A stretch of DNA of 12,665 nucleotides from Verrucomicrobia bacterium UBA6354 (lineage in GTDB: Bacteria > Verrucomicrobiota > Kiritimatiellia > RFP12 > UBA1067): positions 1 through 12,665 of the forward strand of contig DJRS01000175.1 of assembly GCA_002440145.1 (NCBI GenBank). Reading direction: 5' to 3'. Positions within the stretch are counted from its first letter, which is position 1, and each line of letters starts with the position of its first letter. Positions 1 through 6,220 of the stretch are shown here, in pieces. The notes below the pieces were generated by a model. That model made no database searches, was not told the origin of the DNA, and worked only from the letters and a program-made list of their open reading frames with translations. A program made the translations under genes and the position numbers.

Positions 1-124
1 CGCCGGAACGGGGTGGCCGTTGCGCCGGAACGCGTGTGTGATCAGGCGTGGACGGCGTTCTTCCCCGCTCAACTGCGACGCAGACGCCAGCCGCGACAGG
101 AACGCGCGAATCGACGAACGGCTT

Positions 125-150
125 CGTTTTTCACCCGCTTGGCGAAAACG
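125..150. repeat. Small imperfect hairpin
   Basis: On the plus strand CGTTTT at 125-130 pairs with AAAACG at 145-150. After one bulged T (131), C132 pairs with G144 and CC (134-135) with GG (141-142), around a five-base CGCTT loop, with one A/C mismatch. It is not followed by a T tract on either strand, so it does not look like a classic terminator. Its role is unknown; chance is possible. Confidence 0.3.
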
Positions 151-220
151 GCAAATCCACTACCCCCTTGAAAACAAAGGTCGTAGCCCCGATTCCAGCC
201 TTCCAACTGCGATTTTTAGG

Positions 221-249
221 TTTATCGACCGTGTAGAAAATAGAGACAA
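221..249 (-). promoter_or_regulatory. Possible sigma-70-type promoter reading off the left edge
   Basis: On the minus strand TTGTCT (-35, plus positions 244-249) is followed after exactly 17 bases by GATAAA (-10, 221-226). Each box matches four of six consensus positions. The -35 box and nearly all of the spacer lie inside the left arm of the inverted repeat at 228-315, so a protein binding that repeat would cover the promoter. The driven gene would begin beyond the window. The match is modest and could be chance. Confidence 0.3.
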
Positions 250-315
250 TGCAGAATGGGGATGGGGTGGCCGTGTGCCCCTCCTAGTCTACATTTTCTA
301 CATTCTCTACACGGT
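228..315. repeat. Long imperfect inverted repeat of 9-bp TGTAGA-type units
   Basis: The outer ten bases are a perfect inverted repeat: ACCGTGTAGA at 228-237 and TCTACACGGT at 306-315. Symmetry continues inward over 37 positions (229-265 against 278-314) with about 27 matches and no gaps, around a 12-base centre. The right arm holds three adjacent 9-mers on the plus strand, TAGTCTACA, TTTTCTACA and TTCTCTACA (285-311). The left arm holds the counterparts TGTAGAAAA, TAGAGACAA and TGCAGAATG (232-258), more degenerate. It may be an operator array, a dispersed intergenic repeat or a structured RNA; no poly-T tract follows, so a simple intrinsic terminator is less likely. Confidence 0.75.
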
Positions 316-323
316 TAAATTCC

Positions 324-343
324 CCCCTGCCGTTGGGTAGGGG
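324..343 (-). terminator. Possible terminator hairpin after the last gene
   Basis: Thirteen bases beyond the stop of the secreted protein gene the plus strand reads CCCCTGCC, loop GTTG, GGTAGGGG: eight pairs including one G-T wobble. In minus-strand RNA the wobble becomes an A-C mismatch, leaving seven pairs. The downstream sequence AATTTAA has only a short U stretch, so intrinsic termination would be weak. Position right after the operon supports the call; the poor U tract argues against it. Confidence 0.35.
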
Positions 344-356
344 CGGCGCGGCCGGG

Positions 357-1634
357 TCATTCGAAGACGAGGGCGAAACCGGGCGGACGAGCCGGGTAGA
401 ACACGTCCGAGTCCGCCGAACGGACGGATGCGCCATCCGCGGCGTACGCCGTCACCGTGAAGATGTGGGGACGGCGTGGGACGAGTCCGCGCACGTCGAG
501 GCGGGAGGCGTGCGCCACGAAGCCGGTGTGCACGTGCGTCCGCCGGTACTGGGTCTCCCGGAGGGACAGAAAGGCGAGATCCTTGACGAACAGGCGGGTG
601 TTGGTCTTGCGGCGCGTGGTGAAGAGGTGGAGTTCCGCCGCGCCCTTCGCCGCGGCGAGCGGGCACAGGTTCGTGCGGAAAGAGTCCGTCAGGCGCAAGG
701 TGGCGAGAATGTTCGTCTGCGCGGGGAGTCCCCAGACGAGCGTCGTTTCGTCGCAGTCGTTCGTCGTGGCGCGGGCGAGGACGAGCCGCAGATGGGTCGC
801 CGCGGTGGGGCGCGCCAGAACCAGCCGGCCGCGATCATCCGTGGTCGAAAGGCGCAGGACGCCGGGATGGTCGCCCGACAGGTACAGCCGCTCGCCGCGG
901 AGTTCGCCGCCGAACGTCTGCTCGACGAGGGCGGAGCATTCCGTCAACTTTCCGGAGGGCGCGACGAGGCACGAGAGGTCATACCGCCGGACCTCGTTCG
1001 TGGAGCCCAAAGCCGCCACGTCCAGACGGTAGACGTCCACGCGGTTGGAGACCGCCTGCGCATCATGCCGCCAGGAAAGGCGCGTAAAGGCCGCGTTCGT
1101 CGCGGCGACGAGATCCGTGGGCGGCTGGAGTCCGGACGCGCCCGTCACGACGACGAGGTTGGCGATCGACCAGGAGGTGTTGTGCCCACCGCCGTCGTAC
1201 TGGAAGGCAAAGCGGCGGACGGGATTCGTCGGGACATAGACGCAGGGCGCGAATTGCCCCTCGCTCTGGAAGCTCGTATAGTCGCACACGTGGAGCGGGG
1301 CGCCGTCCGGCGAAACGAGCGCGAGGCGGCGGTACTTCGCCGAAGAGGAGCGGACGTCGAAGGCGATGCGGCGGATGGGCGCGCCGAAGTCGGGCGACCG
1401 GGCGAAGCTGTCCGCCTTCTTGAGCGACACGTTGGGCTTGAAGTTTTTGTTGGCGGAGCCGTAGGCCACCAGTCCGGAGACGGTCCAGCCGTTCGTCTCG
1501 CCGGTTCCGCAGGCGGCGAGGGCCGCCAGGTCGACGCGGTTCGTGGTTTCGTCCGCCGCCGGCTCCGCGTCCGCGCGGGGTCCGGCGCCGGCGAGGGCGG
1601 CGAGCAGGGCGCAGGCTAGTGCGCGTCGAGCCAA
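357..1634 (-). CDS. Secreted beta-sandwich/FN3-like protein of unknown function
   Basis: This predicted exported protein has 425 residues and no recognised function. Residues 1-23 form a Sec signal peptide: MARR, a hydrophobic Ala/Leu core, and an ADA cleavage site before E24. Residues about 29-165 look like one beta-rich module. Residues about 170-204 (PPTDLVAATN, then LSWRH and VDVYRL) resemble the first strands of a fibronectin type III domain. Residues about 215-365 form a second beta-rich region, and 377-413 (GLVPRRPHIFTVTAYAADG) resemble the closing FN3 strands, as if a module were inserted in FN3. No catalytic motif is evident. The start is TTG at 1634: GGAGG lies seven bases upstream and no ATG competes. 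The gene overlaps the end of polA by 19 bases, which suggests coupled translation. It may be a surface or carbohydrate-binding protein; that is inference. Confidence 0.8.
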   Translation of the reverse strand: MARRALACALLAALAGAGPRADAEPAADETTNRVDLAALAACGTGETNGWTVSGLVAYGSANKNFKPNVSLKKADSFARSPDFGAPIRRIAFDVRSSSAKYRRLALVSPDGAPLHVCDYTSFQSEGQFAPCVYVPTNPVRRFAFQYDGGGHNTSWSIANLVVVTGASGLQPPTDLVAATNAAFTRLSWRHDAQAVSNRVDVYRLDVAALGSTNEVRRYDLSCLVAPSGKLTECSALVEQTFGGELRGERLYLSGDHPGVLRLSTTDDRGRLVLARPTAATHLRLVLARATTNDCDETTLVWGLPAQTNILATLRLTDSFRTNLCPLAAAKGAAELHLFTTRRKTNTRLFVKDLAFLSLRETQYRRTHVHTGFVAHASRLDVRGLVPRRPHIFTVTAYAADGASVRSADSDVFYPARPPGFALVFE

Positions 1635-4336
1635 TTGTCGCCCTCCCCGATGCTCACTTCGAGCGGGACGCCGAAGTCGATCGCGGTCGTCATTTCCTTG
1701 CGGACGATCGCCTTCACCTGCTCGACTTCGGCGCGCGGCGTGTCGAAGAGAAGTTCGTCGTGGATCTGGAGGACGCAGCGGGTGCGCAAACGGGCGGCGC
1801 GCAGGGCCCGGTCGATGTTGACCATGGCGGTCTTGATGAGATCCGCCGCGCTGCCCTGGATGGGGGTGTTGATGGCGTCGCGTTCGGCGGACTGCCGCGC
1901 CGTGGCGTTGCGGGAGTTGATGTCGCGCAGCGTGCGCCGGCGGCCGAGGACCGTGACGGCGTACCCGGTCGCGCGGGCCTTGGCGATGGACTCCTCCATG
2001 TAGGTCTTCACACGCGGATAGAGCCTGAAGTAGGTGTCGATGAGCTGCGCGGCTTCCTTGCGCGAGACTTTCAGGCGCTGGGCGAGGCCGAAGGCCGAGA
2101 TGCCGTAGATGATGCCGAAGTTGACCATCTTGCAGAACGCACGCTGCTCGGGCGTCACCATTTCGGGGAAGACGTTGTAGACGCGGCTCGCCGTCTCGCG
2201 ATGGATGTCCATCCCGTCGCGGAAGGCCTGCAGCAAGGATTCGTCCTTGGAGAAGGCCGCCATCAGGCGCAGTTCGATCTGGGAGTAGTCCGCCGACACG
2301 AGCACGTGGTCCGCGTCGCGCGCGACGAAGGCCTTGCGGATCATTTTGCCGCGGGCGGTGCGGACGGGGATGTTCTGCAGATTGGGATTGGACGAAGAGA
2401 GGCGCCCGGTTTCGGTGAACGCCTGCGCGAACGTCGTGTGGATGCGGCCGTTCTCGTCAATGAGCGCGGGGAGCTTGTCCACGTAGGTGGATTTCAGCTT
2501 GGCGCAGGCGCGGTAGTCGAGGATGAGGGGGATGATCGGGTGCGCCCCCATGAGGCGCGCGAGGGTCTTCTCGTCCGTCGAATAGCCGCCGGTCGCGGTC
2601 TTCTTGACGCCCTCGGCGGAGAGGTGCAGCTTGCCGAAGAGGAGCTCGCCCAATTGCCGGGGGCTGTCGGGGTTGAAGCCAGGTCCGCTCAAGTCGGCGA
2701 TTTGGGTGACGATGCCCAGGATCTCCTTGTCGAGCTGCGCGCCGTAGCTCCCGAGCGCCGCGACGTCGAGCCGCACGCCTTCGCGCTCCATGTCGACCAG
2801 CACTTTGACGAGCGGCTCCTCGACGTCGTGCAGGGCTTTCGCGCACCCCGCCGCCTCGACGGCCGGGAAGAGTTTCGCGGCCAGCCGCAGGGCGACGTCC
2901 GCGTCTTCCGCCGCGTAATCGCGGACGGTTTCCGGCTTGAGGTCCGCCATCGAGCGCTGGGACTTGCCGCGCTCCTTGACGCCGATGAGATCCGTGATCG
3001 GGATCGGACGGTAGTCGAGTTCCTGTTCGGCGAGCGTGTCCAGGCCATGCCGCGCGGCGGCGTCGAGGCAGTAGTGCGCCAGCAAGGTGTCCTGCGGAGT
3101 GGAGGCGAAGCCGATGCCATAGCGCAGGAGGACGGACACGTCGAACTTGACGTTGTGGCCGATGAAGGTTTTCGCCGGATCCGCGAAGAGCGGGCGGAAG
3201 AGGTCGACGAAGACGCCGTCCACGTACCACGCCCTTCCGGGGGCGACGGCGAAAGAGAAGCCGACGAGCTTGCAGCCATGCGCATCGGTCGCATCGTGCC
3301 CGTCGGCCGCGGCGGTCTCGGTGTCGAAGGCGATGCGCGGCTCCTTCATGAGTTCGTCCAGAAGCGCGCGGGCCTGCGCCTCGGTTGTCACGAGCCCGTA
3401 GGCGTGGGGGACGTCCGCCAGGGTTGCGAGGGACTTGCCGGTTTGCGCGGACAGAGCCGCCATCTCGGCCGGGGCGAGCATTTCCCGCGCAAAGCGCGCG
3501 AGTTCGTATTTCGCGCAGACCTTCGCCAGCTTCTCGCGGTCGAAACCGCCGCACCGGCACGCTTCCCAGTCCGGCGCCAGGGGGACGTCGGTGCGGATGG
3601 TCGTCAGGAACTTGGAGATCTCGGCGTCCTTGCGTCCGTTCCCGACGCGTTCGGCGAGCTTGCCCTTGAGTTCCGCGGCATGCGCGAGGATGCCTTCCAC
3701 GGTGCCGTAGCGCGCGAGGAGGTCCGCGGCCGTCTTCTCGCCTACGCCTTTAATGCCGGGAATGTTGTCGGACGCGTCGCCGGCGAGTGCGAGATAGTCG
3801 ATCATTTGCGCGGGCGAAGAGAGGCGCCAGTGTTCGCAGACCTTCTTTTCGTCGTAGATTTCCGCCGCGTCGCCCGCGTGGGCCGGACGGTAGAGGAAGA
3901 CGTTGGGAGCCACGAGCTGGGCGGCGTCCTTGTCGGGGGTGGCGAGGTAGACCGAAAAGCCGGCGGCCGCCCCGAGGCGCGCCAGCGTGCCCATCACGTC
4001 GTCAGCCTCGAAGCCCTCCGCGCGCAGGACGGGGATCTTGAGCGCGTCCGCCAGCTCCAGGGCATAGGGGATGTTGGCCGCGAGGTCTTCGGGCATTTTC
4101 TGCCGCGTGGCCTTGTAGGGCGGGTAGGCTTCCTTGCGGAAGGTCGGGCCGGTCGAATCCATGGCGAGGACGAGGAAGTCCGGCTTTTCGCGCCGCAGAA
4201 TGCCCAGCAGGCCGTTGGCAAGGCCCAAAAGCGCGGAGGTGTTGAGCCCGGACGCGGTCAGGCGCGGATTGCGCAGGAACACGAAGTGGCCCTTGTAGAG
4301 AAAGGGCATCAAATCGACAATGAACAGTTTCTTCAT
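1616..4336 (-). CDS. polA: DNA polymerase I with proofreading domain
   Basis: PolA fills gaps in excision repair and removes Okazaki primers. The 906 residues (E. coli: 928) hold three domains. The 5' nuclease (about 1-290) keeps its acidic metal ligands: D8, D60, EADD at 110-113, DKD at 135-137 and GDASDN at 186-191. The 3'-5' exonuclease (about 315-495) is intact, with DTE at 338-340, GHNVKFD ending at D399, and Y474/D478; many bacterial PolA proteins have lost these residues, so proofreading is likely retained. The polymerase (about 500-906) has motif A DYSQIE (683-688), motif B R732/K736/F740/Y744 and motif C HDE (859-861). F740 is the usual Phe of the nucleotide-binding O helix. The ATG at 4336 is preferred over TTG at 4348 because GGAGG sits five bases before it and overlaps the TTG. 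It starts 16 bases after the permease stop. Confidence 0.98.
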   Translation of the reverse strand: MKKLFIVDLMPFLYKGHFVFLRNPRLTASGLNTSALLGLANGLLGILRREKPDFLVLAMDSTGPTFRKEAYPPYKATRQKMPEDLAANIPYALELADALKIPVLRAEGFEADDVMGTLARLGAAAGFSVYLATPDKDAAQLVAPNVFLYRPAHAGDAAEIYDEKKVCEHWRLSSPAQMIDYLALAGDASDNIPGIKGVGEKTAADLLARYGTVEGILAHAAELKGKLAERVGNGRKDAEISKFLTTIRTDVPLAPDWEACRCGGFDREKLAKVCAKYELARFAREMLAPAEMAALSAQTGKSLATLADVPHAYGLVTTEAQARALLDELMKEPRIAFDTETAAADGHDATDAHGCKLVGFSFAVAPGRAWYVDGVFVDLFRPLFADPAKTFIGHNVKFDVSVLLRYGIGFASTPQDTLLAHYCLDAAARHGLDTLAEQELDYRPIPITDLIGVKERGKSQRSMADLKPETVRDYAAEDADVALRLAAKLFPAVEAAGCAKALHDVEEPLVKVLVDMEREGVRLDVAALGSYGAQLDKEILGIVTQIADLSGPGFNPDSPRQLGELLFGKLHLSAEGVKKTATGGYSTDEKTLARLMGAHPIIPLILDYRACAKLKSTYVDKLPALIDENGRIHTTFAQAFTETGRLSSSNPNLQNIPVRTARGKMIRKAFVARDADHVLVSADYSQIELRLMAAFSKDESLLQAFRDGMDIHRETASRVYNVFPEMVTPEQRAFCKMVNFGIIYGISAFGLAQRLKVSRKEAAQLIDTYFRLYPRVKTYMEESIAKARATGYAVTVLGRRRTLRDINSRNATARQSAERDAINTPIQGSAADLIKTAMVNIDRALRAARLRTRCVLQIHDELLFDTPRAEVEQVKAIVRKEMTTAIDFGVPLEVSIGEGDNWLDAH
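1641..1648 (-). promoter_or_regulatory. Ribosome binding site fixing the TTG start at 1634
   Basis: On the minus strand GGGGAGGG lies inside the last codons of polA. The GGAGG core is seven bases before TTG at 1634, which is ideal spacing. It supports an unusual TTG start and expression of the secreted protein from the polA message. Confidence 0.7.
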
Positions 4337-4341
4337 ACGCG

Positions 4342-4346
4342 CCTCC
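4342..4346 (-). promoter_or_regulatory. Ribosome binding site deciding the polA start
   Basis: GGAGG on the minus strand lies five bases before ATG at 4336. The longer reading from TTG at 4348 would put this site inside the coding sequence and leave TTG without its own site, so the four-residue extension is unlikely. Confidence 0.8.
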
Positions 4347-4352
4347 AAAAAC

Positions 4353-5204
4353 TCACCGTTCCGCCCGCAAGGCCGGGTCCAGCCTGTCGCGCAGGAAGTC
4401 CGCCAAATGGTTGAACGCCAGGACCAGGAAGAAAATGGCGAGCGTCGTGAAAGCCATTTCCCACCAGACGCCCTGCCACAGGCGCAAGCGCGCGTTGTTG
4501 ATCATGACGCCCCAGCTCGGTTCGCCCTGCACGCCGATGCCGAGGAAGGAGATGAACACCTCCGTCGAGACGGCGGCCGGGAAACGGATTGAAAACTGGA
4601 TGAGGACGATATGGGCGACATTCGGCAGGATGTGCCGGAACATGATGCGCATGTGCGAATAGCCCAGCGTCCGCGCGGCTTGCACGTAGGCGCGTCCGGC
4701 GTGCTTCATGACTTCGCCGCGCACGGTCCGGCAGACGCCCACCCAGGTCGTCAGGCCGATGCCGAGGTAGATGCCGAGAAGGCCCTGTCCCGCGACGAGC
4801 GATATGGCCAGTATGAAAAGCAGACCCGGCATGGAGGCGACCGTCGCGCAAAGCCACACGACGAGCGCGTCCGTCGCACCGCCAAAGTAGCCGCCCAGCA
4901 GGCCGAGCAGGACACCGAGCGGTATCGCGATCAGCGACGTCATCACGCCGACGTGGAAGGCTATGCGCGCACCCTGCACGAGCCGCCGCGCCACGCTGCG
5001 GCCGAGATTGTCCGTTCCCAGCCAATAGCGCGCGCCGTCGGGGGCCTGGGCGAACGGCGCCAGATAGCGCGCGTCCGCGCGCACCCGGTTGTAGACGGGC
5101 GTGACATCGCGCACTCTGGCCGCGCGATACTCGATTTCGCCATAAATCGCCGCGCCCAGATAGACGGCAAGGACGGACAGGCAGATCTTGACGGACAGCT
5201 TCAA
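4353..5204 (-). CDS. OppC/DppC-type ABC transporter permease
   Basis: This inner-membrane permease subunit belongs to the peptide/nickel (Opp/Dpp) ABC importer family. Its 283 residues match the usual OppC/DppC length. After a first membrane segment (about 5-22) comes a periplasmic stretch ending in the OppC hallmark LGTDNLGRSV (63-72), then five or so hydrophobic segments. The cytoplasmic EAA loop that contacts the ATPase is present as QAARTLG with HILP downstream (175-194). FLGIGVQ (220-226) and LAFNHLADFLRDRLDP (262-277) are also typical. The start is TTG at 5204, whose last two bases begin the antiporter stop codon (TTGA overlap); a weak GGGGGTGG lies seven bases upstream, so translation is probably coupled. 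No OppA, OppB, OppD or OppF partner is in the window, so the substrate is unknown. An unrelated longer reading extends upstream in this frame through the antiporter gene and is a shadow. Confidence 0.92.
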   Translation of the reverse strand: MKLSVKICLSVLAVYLGAAIYGEIEYRAARVRDVTPVYNRVRADARYLAPFAQAPDGARYWLGTDNLGRSVARRLVQGARIAFHVGVMTSLIAIPLGVLLGLLGGYFGGATDALVVWLCATVASMPGLLFILAISLVAGQGLLGIYLGIGLTTWVGVCRTVRGEVMKHAGRAYVQAARTLGYSHMRIMFRHILPNVAHIVLIQFSIRFPAAVSTEVFISFLGIGVQGEPSWGVMINNARLRLWQGVWWEMAFTTLAIFFLVLAFNHLADFLRDRLDPALRAER

Positions 5205-6205
5205 GGCGCCGCCACCCCCGTCCCGGACTCCTGCACCAACATGACGCCCGCATAGGCGATATAGGCGAGAATCCAGACAACCGCCTCTTTTCGCGTCACC
5301 GTGCCGTTCGCGGACGGGTTGCGGCGATTGAAGCCGAACAAGGCGATGGAGGCCGAAAGCGCGATCATGAGCGGCAAATCGCGCGTCAGGATGTAGGGCG
5401 AGAATTTCGCCGGCGGGTTGATTACGCAGGAGAGCCCCACGACCGCGAGCGAGTTGAAAAAGTTCGAACCCACGATGTTGCCGAGCACGAATTCGTCCTG
5501 TCCGCGCCGCGCGGACTGGATGGCGCTGGCGAGTTCGGGCAGGGAGGTGCCGATGGCGACAATCGTCAGGCCGATCAAAAGTTCGCTCACGCCGCACACG
5601 CGCGCCAAGTCGACCGCGCCCCAGACCAGAAAGTGGCTCGAGCCGATCAGGACCGCGAGACCGCCGGCGACCATCAGCAAGTCGAGCAGAAGCGGGTGGT
5701 TCGGGGCCGGGACCTCTTCCTCCGCGCTTTCCTTCGCGGGCGAGCGGTCGATCCAGCAGTAAAGCGGCAGAACGATGGCGAAGACGGCCAGATGGACGAT
5801 CGCGTCCAGGCGCGAGAGGCGTCCGTCCCAGACAAGCGCCACCGGCAGAATGGACACAAGGACCAGAAGCGGCGCGCCGAACTTGACCAACGTGGGCTTC
5901 ACGACCAGGGGGCGTATCAGGGCGGCGACGCCGAGGATGACGGCGATGTTGAAGATGTCGCTGCCGTAGGCGTTGCCGAGGGAAAGATCGGCGTGTCCCG
6001 CAATCCCCGAAAGCGCGCTCACGCAAAGTTCCGGGGCCGACGTGCCGAAGCCGATGATCACCATGCCGATGACGAACGGCGAAACGCCCCACCGGCGCGC
6101 GAGCGCGGCCGAACCGTCCACGAAGATTCCGCTCGACCAGGTCAGCGCGACGAGCCCGGTCACCACAAACAGAAGCGAAAGCCAAAGGGGCAAATCACTA
6201 TACAT
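5201..6205 (-). CDS. CaCA-family Na+/Ca2+ antiporter (YrbG-like)
   Basis: This 334-residue integral membrane exchanger probably exports Ca2+ in exchange for Na+ or H+. It has the two inverted alpha repeats of the CaCA superfamily. The first has GFGTSAPEL (52-60, key Glu59) followed by GNAYGSDIFN (77-86); the second has AIGTSLPEL (217-225, key Glu224) followed by GNIVGSNFFN (242-251). The halves are joined by a charged cytoplasmic loop at about 151-170 containing KESAEEE. Length and about ten hydrophobic segments are normal for the bacterial family. The ion pair is inferred from the family; a K+-dependent or H+-coupled variant cannot be excluded. ATG at 6205 has GGAGG nine bases upstream (6215-6219). 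The gene begins 15 bases after nadE and overlaps the following permease by four bases. Confidence 0.93.
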   Translation of the reverse strand: MYSDLPLWLSLLFVVTGLVALTWSSGIFVDGSAALARRWGVSPFVIGMVIIGFGTSAPELCVSALSGIAGHADLSLGNAYGSDIFNIAVILGVAALIRPLVVKPTLVKFGAPLLVLVSILPVALVWDGRLSRLDAIVHLAVFAIVLPLYCWIDRSPAKESAEEEVPAPNHPLLLDLLMVAGGLAVLIGSSHFLVWGAVDLARVCGVSELLIGLTIVAIGTSLPELASAIQSARRGQDEFVLGNIVGSNFFNSLAVVGLSCVINPPAKFSPYILTRDLPLMIALSASIALFGFNRRNPSANGTVTRKEAVVWILAYIAYAGVMLVQESGTGVAAP

Positions 6206-6220
6206 CTTACTTAGCCTCCA

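Larger units (their letters stand above)
1..356. other. Left-edge region without a convincing gene
   Basis: These 356 bases lie downstream of the last minus-strand gene. Several frames are open on both strands, but none has a good start with a ribosome site or a recognisable protein. One minus-strand frame runs open from a TAG near position 170 through the left edge, with high third-position GC and a possible TTG start but no Shine-Dalgarno; it could be the beginning of a gene outside the window. The stretch holds a possible terminator hairpin (324-343), a long inverted repeat built of 9-bp units (228-315), a possible minus-strand promoter (221-249) and a smaller imperfect hairpin (125-150). 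The best reading is an intergenic regulatory or repeat region. Confidence 0.6.

Noticed and set aside
228..315. CRISPR array or BlaI/CopY-type operator for the 9-bp repeats
   Set aside because: Units are too short and have no spacers for CRISPR, and the TACANNTGTA core of BlaI/CopY operators is absent; the TGTAGA units are in direct orientation within each arm.
20..340. Small plus-strand frames at the left edge (106 and 62 codons)
   Set aside because: No Shine-Dalgarno, no domain, and the longer one runs through the inverted repeat, so its C-terminus is a translation of the 9-bp repeats.
333..1619. A 428-codon plus-strand frame opposite the secreted protein gene
   Set aside because: The minus-strand reading has a signal peptide, ribosome site and beta-rich pattern; the plus-strand product is Arg/Gly-rich with none.
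1619..4414. A 931-codon open frame on the plus strand opposite polA
   Set aside because: It mirrors the codons of polA in GC-rich DNA, has low-complexity Arg/Gly/Val-rich content and no recognisable domain. PolA on the other strand carries all its catalytic motifs.
4353..6185. A 610-residue fusion reading through the permease and across the antiporter
   Set aside because: Only the last 283 residues are a permease; the upstream part is an out-of-frame Arg-rich translation of the antiporter gene. TTG at 5204 is the sensible start.
5201..6205. An Asn/Asp exchange in the antiporter alpha repeats as a sign of altered ion binding
   Set aside because: Both repeats end in Asn (GSDIFN, GSNFFN) at the ion-site position, which also occurs in other family members, so it is not unusual enough to report.
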